From Streptomyces sp. L-9-10 (GTDB lineage: Bacteria > Actinomycetota > Actinomycetes > Streptomycetales > Streptomycetaceae): 64,000 nucleotides of DNA. The notes under the pieces are model-generated. The model made no database searches and was not told the DNA's origin. It saw only the letters and a program-made list of their open reading frames with translations. This document shows positions 40,037 to 49,378 of the stretch, piece after piece. The stretch covers positions 124,001 through 188,000 of the forward strand of contig NZ_PHRF01000016.1 of NCBI RefSeq assembly GCF_004151105.1, in the 5' to 3' direction. The position numbers and the translations under genes were made by a program. Within the stretch, counting starts at the first letter, position 1. The number at the start of each line of letters is the position of its first letter.

Positions 40037-41950
40037 ATGACGCAGCCGCCCCAGCCACCCAACGAGCCCCCGCAGGGAGGGTTCGGCGCTCCGCAGGAAC
40101 CCCCGGCCGACGGGTTCGGCGCTCCGCAGGAGCCCCCCGCCGGTGGGTTCGGCGCTCCGCAGGACCCGCCGCCCGGTGGGTTCGGTGCTCCGACGCCGCC
40201 CCCGCAGAACCCTCCGTACGGCTATCCGCAGACGCCGCCGCAGGGCCCCCCGGCCCAGCCGCCGCAGCCGCCGCCCGGCCAGCAGCCGGGATACGGGTAC
40301 CCGAACCAGCAGCCGGGGTACGGCTACCCGAACCAGCCGCCCGGGTACGGCTACCCGGGCCAGCCGGGCCAGCCCGGCCAGCCGTCCCCGTACGGTTACC
40401 CGACCCAGCCCATGCAGCCGGGGGCCCAGCAGCAGTACCCGTATCCGCAGCCCCCGCAGGGAGGCGCCGGCGGCGGTGGCGGCAAGAAGCTGACCCGTCA
40501 GATGCAGATCATCATCGCCGCGTCCGTCGCCGTCGTACTGATCATCGGCGGCGGCATCCTGTTCGCCTCCTCCGGTGGCGACAGCGGGAAGAGCGACGAC
40601 GCCAAGGGCAACTCGTCCGGCTCCTCCGAGGGCGGTACGGGAGGCACCGGCGGCGGGAAGGCGGCCGACGGCGCGGGCAAGGAGAAGGCGTCGGGCAACA
40701 CCAGGTCCAAGGTGGCCTTCCAGCTGCCGACGCCCAAGGTCACCGACGTCACCACCGTCACCGGCTCCTGGATGACCGACACCACGTATGTGAAGACCGG
40801 CATCAACGAGATCGTCGGCTACGACCTGGACAAGGGCACCAAGCTGTGGTCGATCCCGCTCCCGGGCCAGGTCTGCGCGGCGTCGCCGCACGCCTCCGGG
40901 GACAACAAGACGGCGGTCGCGTTCGCGGCGGCCAGGACCACGGCCGACAAGAACTACCAGCAGTGCACCGAGATCGGCGCGATCGACCTGACGGCCGGAA
41001 AGCTGCTCTGGTCCAAGTCCGTCAAGGGCTCCAACGTGGGTGACGAGAAGGTCCGGTTCAGCGAGGTCACCCTCAGCGGGAACACCATCGCGGCCGGCGG
41101 CACCGACGGCGGGGCGGCCTTCGACCTGGCAGACGGCTCGATCCGGTGGAAGCCCGAGGTCAGCGCCGAGGGCTGCTACGACATGGGGTACGGCGGCGGC
41201 GCGGGGCTCGTGGCGGCCCGCAAGTGCGGCTCGTACGACGACCCGCAGGTCTCCATCCAGAACCTGAACCCCTCGACCGGCGCCCCGATCTCCACCTTCC
41301 AGATGCCGACCGGTGTCGAGTACGCGAGCGTCATCTCGACCGATCCGCTGGTCGTGGCCGCCGACGTCGGCGACACGGCCGGGGACGGCAGCGGGATCTC
41401 GGACTTCTTCTCGATCGACGCGAAGACCGGCAAGCTGATCGCCAAGATCCCGGCGGACGCCGACAAGTACGCGGCGAAGTGCCGCTCCACCGAGGTCGAG
41501 TCCTGCCAGATGCTGGCGGTGGGCAACGGCCGGCTCTATCTGCCGACCGAGGAGCACGAGGGCGGCGGGGAGTACGGCGACACCAACGAGATCGTCTCGT
41601 TCGACCTCGCCACCGGCAAGGGCACCTCGGACCGCGCCGACGCGGGCGACCGCTACACGATGGTGCCGCTGCGCATGGACGGCGGCAACATCATCGCGTA
41701 CAAGCGGCCTCCGTACGACAAGGGCGGCCAGATCGTCTCCATCGACGGCGGCACGTTCAAGCAGACGGTGCTGTTGGAGAACCCGGCCGACGAGACCGTG
41801 CGTGACGCGGAGACCAGTTTCCTGCCGGACTACGCGGAACTGCTCTACCAGGACGGCCGGTTCTTCATGTCCGACACCACGCTGAGCGAGCCGTCGAATT
41901 CGTCGCTGGACGAGAAGTCGTATCTCGCGGTGTCCTTCACGACCAAGTAG
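40037..41950 (+). CDS. membrane-anchored PQQ-like beta-propeller protein, copy 2
   Basis: 637 residues with the same build as its upstream neighbour. The Pro-rich N-terminus carries four GFGAPQ(E/D)PP units, then GYGYPNQQP units; a single helix (MQIIIAASVAVVLIIGGGIL) follows, a Gly/Ser linker, and a PQQ-like propeller (YDLDKGTKLWSI; DLTAGKLLWSK; DLADGSIRWKP). Paired Cys in loops (VCAASP, YQQCTE; KCRS, SCQM) suit an extracytoplasmic location. The tandem arrangement and shared plan show local duplication, though the N-terminal repeats differ. A very strong terminator follows. Confidence 0.85.
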   Translation: MTQPPQPPNEPPQGGFGAPQEPPADGFGAPQEPPAGGFGAPQDPPPGGFGAPTPPPQNPPYGYPQTPPQGPPAQPPQPPPGQQPGYGYPNQQPGYGYPNQPPGYGYPGQPGQPGQPSPYGYPTQPMQPGAQQQYPYPQPPQGGAGGGGGKKLTRQMQIIIAASVAVVLIIGGGILFASSGGDSGKSDDAKGNSSGSSEGGTGGTGGGKAADGAGKEKASGNTRSKVAFQLPTPKVTDVTTVTGSWMTDTTYVKTGINEIVGYDLDKGTKLWSIPLPGQVCAASPHASGDNKTAVAFAAARTTADKNYQQCTEIGAIDLTAGKLLWSKSVKGSNVGDEKVRFSEVTLSGNTIAAGGTDGGAAFDLADGSIRWKPEVSAEGCYDMGYGGGAGLVAARKCGSYDDPQVSIQNLNPSTGAPISTFQMPTGVEYASVISTDPLVVAADVGDTAGDGSGISDFFSIDAKTGKLIAKIPADADKYAAKCRSTEVESCQMLAVGNGRLYLPTEEHEGGGEYGDTNEIVSFDLATGKGTSDRADAGDRYTMVPLRMDGGNIIAYKRPPYDKGGQIVSIDGGTFKQTVLLENPADETVRDAETSFLPDYAELLYQDGRFFMSDTTLSEPSNSSLDEKSYLAVSFTTK

Positions 41951-42002
41951 CGCTACGACCAAGTAGAGATCGGGTCAACTGACCCTGAGGACACGGCATT
42001 TC

Positions 42003-42046
42003 GGGCCCCGGCCCGTGGGTGACACCACGGGCCGGGGCCCCTTTCG
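42003..42046. terminator. strong terminator after the propeller genes
   Basis: A 16-bp perfect stem, GGGCCCCGGCCCGTGG / CCACGGGCCGGGGCCC, with a 6-nt loop, followed by CTTTCG; it ends the propeller transcript. The rest of the 264-bp spacer to 42214 holds a G-rich leader for the LuxR gene. Confidence 0.93.
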
Positions 42047-42214
42047 TAGCCGCTCCGGCCGGTCAGTAGTCCCGAATGGCCGGGAATTCGGCAATCCGAG
42101 GGGCTTCTGACCGGTAGGGGGCGCGCGATGTCGAACAAGCGTGTAGCTTGCCGGGTCTAGAGGCCGGGGGCCGGGGGGCCGGGCAGGTACCGGGGGACGG
42201 GGGGAGGGTTGCTC

Positions 42215-42934
42215 ATGGGTGTGCGGATCATGGTGGTCGACGATCACAGACTGCTCGCCGAGGCGCTCGCCTCGGCGCTGAAACTCCGCGGGCACCGGGT
42301 GCTCGCGGCGGCGGCGCCCACGGCGGGCGTCGCCGAACTGGTGGTGAGCAGGGCGCCCGAGGTATGTCTGCTGGGCACGGCGGCGCCCGCGGAGCCGGGG
42401 ACGTTCGACCCGATCGTACGGATCAAGCGGGAACGCCCGCAGGTGGCGGTGGTGGTGCTCGGTCCGGTGCCCAGCCCGCGCGGGATCGCCGCGGCCTTCG
42501 CGGCCGGCGCCTCCGGTTACGTACGGCACGACGAGCGCATCGAGGGCGTGGAGCGGGCCATGGTCAAGGCCCGTGCCGGGGAGGCCGCGGTGGCGCCCCA
42601 GCTGCTCCAGGGCGCGTTCACCGAACTGCTCAATCCGGTGGTCCAGCCGGACGACGAGGGCCAGCGGCTGCTGCGGATGCTCACCCCGCGCGAGGTGGAG
42701 GTGCTGATACGGGTCGCGGAGGGCGAGGACACCCGGCTGATCGCCGCCGGGATGGGCATCGCGCCGAGCACGGCCAGGACGCATGTGCAGCGGGTGCTGA
42801 TGAAGCTGGGGGTGGGCTCCCGGCTGGAGGCCGCGGCGCTGGCTGCGCGTACGGGGCTGCTGGACCGGGCCGCGCCGCCCGGAGGGTCCGCGGACCTGGC
42901 CAAGGGGCCGGACCACCGCACGCGTCGTGGGTGA
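42215..42934 (+). CDS. LuxR family regulator with atypical receiver domain
   Basis: 239 residues. The N-terminal receiver-like domain keeps the acidic pair (MVVDDHRLLAEAL), but where the phospho-accepting Asp is expected (after beta-3, EVCLLGTAAPAEPG) there is Gly, and the later Lys site reads GYVRHDE. A LuxR HTH occupies about 155-215 (LTPREVEVLIRVAEGEDTRL, PSTARTHVQRVLMKLGV). It is therefore probably not switched by phosphorylation. No histidine kinase is next to it. GGGAGGG precedes the ATG by 7 nt (a TTG 6 bases earlier is also in frame). Confidence 0.85.
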   Translation: MGVRIMVVDDHRLLAEALASALKLRGHRVLAAAAPTAGVAELVVSRAPEVCLLGTAAPAEPGTFDPIVRIKRERPQVAVVVLGPVPSPRGIAAAFAAGASGYVRHDERIEGVERAMVKARAGEAAVAPQLLQGAFTELLNPVVQPDDEGQRLLRMLTPREVEVLIRVAEGEDTRLIAAGMGIAPSTARTHVQRVLMKLGVGSRLEAAALAARTGLLDRAAPPGGSADLAKGPDHRTRRG

Positions 42935-42956
42935 AGTCCGGCCCCCGTGACGGCCG

Positions 42957-43259
42957 TTACTCGGCGGGCGAGGCGGGCGAGGCGGGCGAGGCGGGCGGCG
43001 TGGGCGGCGCCGTGGGGCGCAGCTTCAGCCATATGAGGAAGAAGAGCCCCAGGGCCAGCATCCCGAGCCCCGTCCACAGATTGATGTTGATGTCCTGCGC
43101 CTTCTTCAGATCGGCGTCGGACACGGTGATCCCGGCGATGGTCACGATGATCCCGTAGACCACGAAGAGCCCGCCGATGATGCGGCGGATGTCGAAGAGC
43201 CGTGCCGCGGTGGCGGACTTGGCCTCCAGTTCCTCGACGTCGTTGCGGTAGTCGCTCAT
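42957..43259 (-). CDS. small membrane protein, 100 residues
   Basis: MSDYRNDVEELEAKSATAAR is a charged helix at the N-terminus, then two membrane helices (IIGGLFVVYGIIVTIAGITV and LWTGLGMLALGLFFLIWLKL) separated by an external loop, and a Pro/Ala/Ser-repeat tail (PASPASPASPAE). It lies 66 bp downstream of the symporter gene on the same strand and is a common companion of such transporters in Streptomyces, perhaps as a small accessory subunit; not proven. Confidence 0.8.
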   Translation of the reverse strand: MSDYRNDVEELEAKSATAARLFDIRRIIGGLFVVYGIIVTIAGITVSDADLKKAQDININLWTGLGMLALGLFFLIWLKLRPTAPPTPPASPASPASPAE

Positions 43260-43325
43260 GGTGATGTGTTCCTCTCGGCGCCGTCGGCGCCTCGGCGTCA
43301 GAACGTCAGAACGTCAGTCAGAACG

Positions 43326-44996
43326 TCAGAAGGAGAACGGCACGTAGCAGATGGCCGCGAGGATGATCGCGCCCCAGCCCAGCAGGGCCGGCCTGCGGTA
43401 CCAGGCGTCGTCGCCCTCGGCCGGCGGCTCGTCCATGTCGGGCGAGCGTGTGCCGTACACCAGCCCCGCGAGCTTCTCGGCCGGCTTCGGCCTCGTCACG
43501 TACGAGACGACGACCATCACCACGGCGCCGACGACGAACGCGACGATGGAGGAGACGAAGTTCGCGCCCTGGTCGCTCGGGATGTCGACGATCCCGCCCT
43601 TGTAGAGCCAGAAGTAGTTCACCATCGCGGCGACCGTGCCGGAGAGCAGCCCCCAGAAACCGGCGGCCGGGGTGGTCCGCTTCCAGAACATGCCGATGAT
43701 GAAGACCACGAACAGCGGGACGTTGAAGAACGAGAACAGCGTCTGGAGGTAGTTCATGATGTTGCTGAAGCTGGAGGCGATGAACGCCGTACCCATGCCG
43801 ATCAGCACACCGACCGCCGTGACGACCCGTCCGGTCTTCAGGTAGTACGCGTCCTCCCGGTCCTTCTTGAGGTACGCGCCCCAGATGTCGTTCGTGAAGA
43901 CGGTGTTGAACGACGAGACGTTGGCGGCCATACCGGCCATGAACGCGGCGAGCAGACCGGTCACGGCGATGCCCAGCACACCGTTCGGCAGCAGATCGCG
44001 CATGAGGACCGGGATCGCGTCGTTGTACTGGAGGCCGCTGCCCGCCTTGCCCAGCGTCGGTTCCATGATCAGCGCGATCAGGCCGGGGATGATCACGACC
44101 ATCGGTATGAGGATCTTGGGGAACGCCGCGATCAGCGGGGTGCGCTTGGCGGCGGAGAGGTTCTTCGCGGACAGCGCGCGCTGCACCTCGGCGAAGTTGG
44201 TGGTCCAGTACCCGAAGCTCATCACGAAGCCGAGGCCGAGGACGATGGTCAGCCAGTTCGCGCCGAGCGGGTTGGGCGAGCCGACGCCGGTGCCCTCCCA
44301 GGCGCTCAGGAAGGCGCCGCCGTGTGAGCTGGTGAGGGAGTCGGTCAGCCCGTCCCAGCCGCCGACCCGCTTGAGACCGACGATGGTCAGCGGGATCAGC
44401 GCGGCGAGGATGACGAAGAACTGGAGCACCTCGTTGTAGATCGCCGAGGAGAGCCCGCCGATGGTGATGTAGGCGAGGACGAAGAAACCGGCGACGACGA
44501 TCGCGACCCACTCGGGCCAGCCGAGCAGCGCCTCCAGCACGATCGCCATCGCGTAGAGGTTGACGCCCGCGATCAGCACGGACGACACCGCGAAGATGAT
44601 CGACGAGAGCAGATGGGAGGAGGGTCCGAAGCGGTGCAGCAGGAACTCCGGTACGGAGCGCACCTTCGACCCGTAGTAGAACGGCATCATCACCAGGCCG
44701 AGGAAGACCATGGCGGGGATGGCGCCGATCCAGTACCAGTGCACGGTGTAGACGCCGTACTGCGCGCCGTTGGCCGCCATGCCCAGGATCTCGGTGGCGC
44801 CGAGGTTGGCGGCGACGAACGCGAGGCCCGTCACCCAGGCGGGCAGGGAGCGCCCGGAGAGGAAGAAGTCCAGGCTGGTCTTCACGCTGGCACGGGCGGC
44901 GAAGCCGATGCCGAGGACGACTATGAAGTAGATCGCCAGGATGGTGTAGTCGAGCCCGTTGGTGGGGAGCCGGAGCCCTTCGGCCAGGTATCGCAT
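43326..44996 (-). CDS. sodium:solute symporter (SSS family), likely sugar transporter
   Basis: 556 residues, about 14 membrane helices in the LeuT-fold SSS arrangement. The SGRSLPAWVTGLAFVAANLG region and the GxxATEILG segment are typical of SGLT-like members; a later FGYWTTNFAEVQRALSA motif is characteristic of sugar-type SSS carriers. It imports a solute with sodium. It is divergent from galT across a shared 248-bp promoter region, so galactose or a galactoside is the reasonable guess for the substrate. The ATG at 44996 lacks a clear purine-rich ribosome site (it is preceded by a C run), so the start may be wrong. Confidence 0.88.
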   Translation of the reverse strand: MRYLAEGLRLPTNGLDYTILAIYFIVVLGIGFAARASVKTSLDFFLSGRSLPAWVTGLAFVAANLGATEILGMAANGAQYGVYTVHWYWIGAIPAMVFLGLVMMPFYYGSKVRSVPEFLLHRFGPSSHLLSSIIFAVSSVLIAGVNLYAMAIVLEALLGWPEWVAIVVAGFFVLAYITIGGLSSAIYNEVLQFFVILAALIPLTIVGLKRVGGWDGLTDSLTSSHGGAFLSAWEGTGVGSPNPLGANWLTIVLGLGFVMSFGYWTTNFAEVQRALSAKNLSAAKRTPLIAAFPKILIPMVVIIPGLIALIMEPTLGKAGSGLQYNDAIPVLMRDLLPNGVLGIAVTGLLAAFMAGMAANVSSFNTVFTNDIWGAYLKKDREDAYYLKTGRVVTAVGVLIGMGTAFIASSFSNIMNYLQTLFSFFNVPLFVVFIIGMFWKRTTPAAGFWGLLSGTVAAMVNYFWLYKGGIVDIPSDQGANFVSSIVAFVVGAVVMVVVSYVTRPKPAEKLAGLVYGTRSPDMDEPPAEGDDAWYRRPALLGWGAIILAAICYVPFSF

Positions 44997-45244
44997 GGGG
45001 GGTACTCGCTTCGTCGCAAGAAGATGACTCCGCCGGAACCTACGCTCCTGTGTTCAGAAAATGAACACTTCTGTTGATTTTCTTTGTTTAATCTTGATCG
45101 AGACGTTCGAGGCGTCGGACGCGCCTCGCCGCGCGTGATCTCGTGTGCCCACCCTGCCGCCGTTGACGCATCTGTTTACTTGTGATTTGTTATGTGCGAT
45201 TCTGTTGATGAGTGGTGTGTGGGTGCGGGCCGTGGAGGCAACCG
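44997..45244. promoter_or_regulatory. divergent promoter region of the symporter and gal operon
   Basis: 248 bp with two AT-rich blocks, 45056-45096 and 45176-45215, unusual for this genome. TGTTGAT occurs in both (near 45071 and 45204), a possible repeated operator. The gal operon of Streptomyces is known to be galactose-induced and glucose-repressed from a promoter just upstream of galT; exact start sites cannot be assigned from sequence. Confidence 0.6.
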
Positions 45245-46288
45245 ATGAAGAAGACGGTGACGAGGCTCGCCGACGGTCGTGAGCTGGTCTATTACGACCT
45301 GCGGGACGACACCGTGCGCGACGCCCCCGACCGCAGGCCCCTCGGCCCCATCTCCACCACCTCGGAGATCCGCCGGGACCCGCTGCTCGGTGACGCGGTC
45401 GCCATCGCCTCGCACCGCCAGGCCCGTACGTACCACCCGCCCGCCGACGAGTGCCCGCTCTGCCCCTCGCGGGACGGCCGGTTCAGCGAGATCCCGGAGC
45501 CGGACTACGACGTCGCCGTCTTCGAGAACCGCTTCCCCTCCCTCGCCGGGGACTCGGGACGCTGCGAGGTCGTCTGCTTCACCTCCGACCACGACTCCTC
45601 GTTCGCGGACCTCACCGAGGAGCAGGCCGGTCTGGTGCTGGAGGCCTGGACCGACCGCACCGCCGAACTGGCCGAACTGCCCCAGGTCGAGCAGGTGTTC
45701 CCGTTCGAGAACCGGGGCGCCGAGATCGGCGTGACACTCGGCCATCCGCACGGGCAGATCTACGCGTACCCCTTCGTCACCCCGCGCACCGCCCTGATGC
45801 TCCGCTCCGTACGGGAGCACCGCGCCGCGACCGGCCGCAACCTCTTCGACGACCTCGTCGCGCGCGAGCGGACCGAGGGCGGACGGGTGGTGCTGGAGGG
45901 GCGGCACTGGGTGGCGTTCGTGCCGTACGCGGCGCACTGGCCGTACGAGGTGCACCTCTACCCCGTCCGGCGGACCCCCGACCTGCGGGGGCTCGACGAC
46001 GCGGCGCGCACGGAGTTCCCACAGATCTATCTGGAACTCTTGAGGCGCTTCGACCGGATCTTCGGCGAAGGTGAACCGCCGACGCCGTACATCTCGGCCT
46101 GGCACCAGGCGCCCTTCCGTACCGAGGGGCGCCACGACTTCGCGCTTCACCTTGAGCTTTTCACCATCCGCCGCACTTCCGGCAAGCTGAAATTCCTCGC
46201 GGGTTCCGAATCCGGCATGAGTGTGTTCATCAACGACGTGCCGCCGGAGGCCGCGGCCGAGCGACTGCGAGAGGTAGCGAGCGAGTGA
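45245..46288 (+). CDS. galT: galactose-1-phosphate uridylyltransferase GalT
   Basis: A 347-residue HIT-superfamily transferase. The active-site motif [12 protein letters not shown] carries the His that forms the uridylyl intermediate; [11 protein letters not shown] gives zinc-binding Cys. It exchanges UMP between UDP-glucose and galactose-1-phosphate in the Leloir pathway. The ATG at 45245 lies behind a GGAGGCAACCG ribosome site. It is the first gene of galT-galE-galK; the stop overlaps galE by 4 nt. Confidence 0.95.
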   Translation: MKKTVTRLADGRELVYYDLRDDTVRDAPDRRPLGPISTTSEIRRDPLLGDAVAIASHRQARTYHPPADECPLCPSRDGRFSEIPEPDYDVAVFENRFPSLAGDSGRCEVVCFTSDHDSSFADLTEEQAGLVLEAWTDRTAELAELPQVEQVFPFENRGAEIGVTLGHPHGQIYAYPFVTPRTALMLRSVREHRAATGRNLFDDLVARERTEGGRVVLEGRHWVAFVPYAAHWPYEVHLYPVRRTPDLRGLDDAARTEFPQIYLELLRRFDRIFGEGEPPTPYISAWHQAPFRTEGRHDFALHLELFTIRRTSGKLKFLAGSESGMSVFINDVPPEAAAERLREVASE

Positions 46289-47289
46289 GCAAGACTGTGT
46301 CTTCCCCGGAGACGACCCCCGTACCCCGGAAGTACTTCGTCACGGGCGGTGCGGGGTATGTCGGCAGCGTGGTCGCGGCGCATCTGCTGGAGGCCGGTCA
46401 CGAGGTGACCGTGCTGGACGACCTCTCCACCGGATTCCGCGAGGGCGTCCCGGCGGGGGCCGACTTCATCGAGGGCCGGATCCAGGATGCGGCGAAGTGG
46501 CTCGACCCCTCGTACGACGCGGTGCTGCACTTCGCGGCGTCCTCGCAGGTCGGCGAGTCCGTCGCCAAGCCCGAGAAGTACTGGGACAACAACGTCGGCG
46601 GCTCGATGGCGCTGCTCGCCGCGATGCGCGCGGCCGGGGTGCGCACGCTCGTCTTCTCGTCCACCGCCGCGACCTACGGGGAGCCGGTCTCCAGCCCCAT
46701 CACGGAGAGCGACCCGACGGCGCCCACCAGCCCGTACGGCGCCACCAAGCTGGCCGTCGACCACATGATCAGCGGCGAGTGCGCGGCGCACGGTCTCGCG
46801 GCGGTCTCGCTGCGGTACTTCAACGTGGCCGGGGCGTACGGCAGTTGCGGCGAGCGGCACGACCCCGAGTCGCATCTCATCCCGCTGGTCCTCCAGGTCG
46901 CCCTCGGCAGGCGGGAGGCGATCTCGGTGTTCGGCGAGGACTACCCGACGCCGGACGGCACCTGCGTACGCGACTACATCCATGTCGCCGATCTCGCCGA
47001 GGCCCATCTGCGCGCGCTGGCCGCGGCCACCGCCGGCGAGCATCTGATCTGCAACCTCGGCAACGGCGCGGGCTTCTCGGTCCGCGAGGTCATCGAGACC
47101 GTACGCGCGGTCACGGGGCACCCCGTCCCCGAGGTCGTGGCCCCGCGCCGGGGCGGCGACCCCGCCGTCCTGGTCGCCTCAGCCGAAGCGGCCCGCGACC
47201 GCCTCGGCTGGACCCCGAGCCGCGCCGACCTGGCGGGGATCGTCGCGGACGCGTGGGCGTTCGCACGCCGGAAGGAGAACCAAGGGTGA
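46285..47289 (+). CDS. galE: UDP-glucose 4-epimerase GalE
   Basis: A 334-residue extended SDR. The NAD motif is TGGAGYVGS, the catalytic site SSTAATYG with YGATK (Tyr-x-x-x-Lys), and the C-terminus is of the usual GalE type ([32 protein letters not shown]). It interconverts UDP-galactose and UDP-glucose. It starts at a GTG in a GTGA overlap with galT and ends in a GTGA overlap with galK, the classic coupled Streptomyces gal operon order T-E-K. Confidence 0.95.
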   Translation: MSKTVSSPETTPVPRKYFVTGGAGYVGSVVAAHLLEAGHEVTVLDDLSTGFREGVPAGADFIEGRIQDAAKWLDPSYDAVLHFAASSQVGESVAKPEKYWDNNVGGSMALLAAMRAAGVRTLVFSSTAATYGEPVSSPITESDPTAPTSPYGATKLAVDHMISGECAAHGLAAVSLRYFNVAGAYGSCGERHDPESHLIPLVLQVALGRREAISVFGEDYPTPDGTCVRDYIHVADLAEAHLRALAAATAGEHLICNLGNGAGFSVREVIETVRAVTGHPVPEVVAPRRGGDPAVLVASAEAARDRLGWTPSRADLAGIVADAWAFARRKENQG

Positions 47290-48557
47290 GCCGGAGCGGT
47301 ACGGGCGTCGACGGCACAGTCGTCGGTGACACGGGTATCGGTGGCACGGGTGACCGTGACACGGGTGCCGGCGGGACGGGCGCCGTCGAGACGGGCGTCG
47401 GTGAGACGGTGGCCGAGGAGTTCCGGCGGCTGTACGGCGCCGAACCCGAGGGCGTCTGGGCGGCCCCCGGCCGGGTGAACCTGATCGGCGAGTACACCGA
47501 CTTCAACGACGGCTTCGTGATGCCGCTGGCGCTGCCGCACCGGGTGGTCGCCGCGGTGTCCCGCCGTACGGACTCGGTCCTGCGCGTGCACTCCGCGGAT
47601 GTCCAGCAGGGTGTCGTCCAGCTCGACGCCGACGCGCTCGTACCGCTCTCCGACACCGGCTGGGCCGCGTATCCGGCCGGTGTCGTCTGGGCGCTGCGCG
47701 AGGCCGGGCACCCGGTCGGCGGCGCCGACATCCATCTGGCGTCGTCCGTCCCGACCGGCGCGGGCCTCTCGTCCTCGGCCGCGCTGGAGGTCGTCACCGC
47801 GCTCGCCCTGAACGACCTGTACGGACTGGGCCTGTCGGCACCCGAGCTGGCGGTGCTCGCGCAGCGCGCCGAGAACGACTTCGTCGGCGTGCCGTGCGGG
47901 GTCATGGACCAGATGGCCTCGGCGTGCTGCACCGAAGGACACGCGCTCCATCTGGACACCCGCGACCTCTCCCAGCGCCAGGTGCCGTTCGACCTGGCGG
48001 CCCGCGGCCTGCGGCTGCTGGTCGTCGACACCCGCGTCAAGCACGCGCTCGGCGACGGCGCGTACGCCGAACGGCGCGCGGGCTGCGAGGCGGGCGCGCG
48101 GGCGCTCGGCGTGCGCGCGCTGCGCGATGTGGCGTACGAGGACCTGCCCGGGGCGCTCGACCGGCTGGCGGCGGCGGGCGAGAGCGAGACCGTACGCCGC
48201 TACGTCCGCCATGTCGTGAGCGACGACCACCGTGTCGAACGGGTCATCGCGCTGCTGGACGCGGGCGATGTCCGCGCCGTCGGCGAGATCCTGGTCGAGG
48301 GCCACGCCTCGCTCCGCGACGATCTGCGGGTCTCCTGCGCCGAACTGGACCTGGTGGTCGAGACGGCCACGGCGGCCGGCGCGCTCGGCGCCCGGATGAC
48401 GGGCGGCGGCTTCGGCGGCTCGGCGGTCGTCCTGGTCGAGGAGCCGGACGCGGAATCCGTGACGAAGGCGGTCACGGAAGCCTTCACGACAGCGGGCCAC
48501 ACGGCCCCGCGGATCTTCCCGGCGATCCCCTCGCGGGGGGCGCACCGGCTGGTCTGA
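47286..48557 (+). CDS. galK: galactokinase GalK
   Basis: A 423-residue GHMP kinase. The galactokinase signature is [18 protein letters not shown] loop [16 protein letters not shown] and the last motif [17 protein letters not shown]. It phosphorylates galactose. The first ~38 residues before [10 protein letters not shown] are a Gly/Thr/Val/Asp repeat (units like [17 protein letters not shown]), beyond the normal N-terminus; the GTG start overlaps the galE stop, so the extension is probably translated. No terminator is evident before the TA operon promoter. Confidence 0.94.
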   Translation: MSRSGTGVDGTVVGDTGIGGTGDRDTGAGGTGAVETGVGETVAEEFRRLYGAEPEGVWAAPGRVNLIGEYTDFNDGFVMPLALPHRVVAAVSRRTDSVLRVHSADVQQGVVQLDADALVPLSDTGWAAYPAGVVWALREAGHPVGGADIHLASSVPTGAGLSSSAALEVVTALALNDLYGLGLSAPELAVLAQRAENDFVGVPCGVMDQMASACCTEGHALHLDTRDLSQRQVPFDLAARGLRLLVVDTRVKHALGDGAYAERRAGCEAGARALGVRALRDVAYEDLPGALDRLAAAGESETVRRYVRHVVSDDHRVERVIALLDAGDVRAVGEILVEGHASLRDDLRVSCAELDLVVETATAAGALGARMTGGGFGGSAVVLVEEPDAESVTKAVTEAFTTAGHTAPRIFPAIPSRGAHRLV

Positions 48558-48676
48558 GAGCCCTGCCGGGTGGCGGGGAGGGGTGTCCGGGGACGAGAGG
48601 GGAGCGCCGAGTCCCCGGCCTCCACGTACGGTGGGTGACGTCTGTGTACGTCCATGTACGTCGGGCCTCGGCTAAA

Positions 48677-48696
48677 CTTAGTCCAGTGCTTAGTCC
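48677..48696. promoter_or_regulatory. direct repeat upstream of the toxin-antitoxin genes
   Basis: CTTAGTCC occurs twice (48677-48684 and 48689-48696), 12 bp apart, and GTACGTC twice just before (near 48646 and 48656). Located 29-48 bp before the antitoxin ATG, they may be the operator bound by the TA complex. Confidence 0.5.
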
Positions 48697-48724
48697 GCCC
48701 TTGAACGCCTGTGAGGCAGCAGCC

Positions 48725-48967
48725 ATGGAAGCAGCCCGTCAGTACAACGTGCACGAGGCGAAGACGCACTTTTCACGCATCCTGGAGCAGGTGGCCACCG
48801 GCGAGGAAGTCGTGATCAGCAAGGCCGGGGTGCCGGTCGCGAAGGTCATACCGCTGCGGCCGGAAGTCAGGCGGACGGGACGCGGCTCCCTCAAAGGGCG
48901 GATCCGTATCAACGACGACTTCGACGAACTGCCCGACGACATCGCTGACGCTTTCGGGATGTGCTGA
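48725..48967 (+). CDS. Phd/YefM-type antitoxin
   Basis: 80 residues. The N-terminal Phd fold reads MEAARQYNVHEAKTHFSRIL, then EQVATGEEVVISKAGVPVAK and VIPLRP, the standard dimerising and DNA-binding part; the tail (RINDDFDELPDDIADAFGMC) is the acidic toxin-binding region. It neutralises the PIN toxin encoded next and probably represses the operon. Its stop overlaps the toxin start (TGATG). The proposed ATG at 48725 has a GAGGCAG run 5 nt upstream. Confidence 0.9.
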   Translation: MEAARQYNVHEAKTHFSRILEQVATGEEVVISKAGVPVAKVIPLRPEVRRTGRGSLKGRIRINDDFDELPDDIADAFGMC

Positions 48968-49341
48968 TGAGGCTGCTGCTCGACACCCACATCATCCTGT
49001 GGTGGCTGGCCGACTCCCCTGATCTGGACGACGGGGTCAAGGATCTGCTGGACAAAGAGCCTTCCGTATATGTCAGCGCGGTGTCGCCATGGGAAATCGC
49101 CATCAAGCAGTCGCTCGGCAAACTCGAAGGACCCGAGGACCTGGCGGAGCGTGCCCGGGACAGTCAGTTCACTCCACTGTCGATCACCGCGGGGCATGGA
49201 GTGCGTGCGGGCCGGCTGCCGGCACATCACCGGGATCCCTTCGACCGGCTGCTCATCGCTCAGGCGCAGACCGAGGGCATGACACTCGTGACCCGTGACA
49301 AGTGGATTCCGCACTACGACGTCCAGGTCATGCTTGTGTAG
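48967..49341 (+). CDS. PIN domain toxin (VapC family)
   Basis: A 124-residue PIN-domain ribonuclease. Metal-binding acidic residues are D6 in RLLLDTHIILWWL, Glu in VSPWEIAIK and Asp in HHRDPFDRLLIAQA; a late LVTRDKWI supplies the last Asp. VapC toxins cleave tRNA or rRNA. An in-frame GTG at 48961 is possible, but the ATG coupled to the antitoxin stop is preferred. The pair is a type II toxin-antitoxin module. Confidence 0.92.
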   Translation: MRLLLDTHIILWWLADSPDLDDGVKDLLDKEPSVYVSAVSPWEIAIKQSLGKLEGPEDLAERARDSQFTPLSITAGHGVRAGRLPAHHRDPFDRLLIAQAQTEGMTLVTRDKWIPHYDVQVMLV

Positions 49342-49378
49342 CCCGTCGGCGCACGCACGATTCAGGCGAGTGCCCTGC

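Noticed and set aside
46497..47285. Extension of GalK upstream through galE
   Set aside because: The frame is merely open in the galE coding region; the GTG at 47286 overlapping the galE stop is the natural start.
47894..48724. Long frame leading into the antitoxin
   Set aside because: The upstream part is an out-of-frame shadow of galK; the Phd fold starts at 48725.
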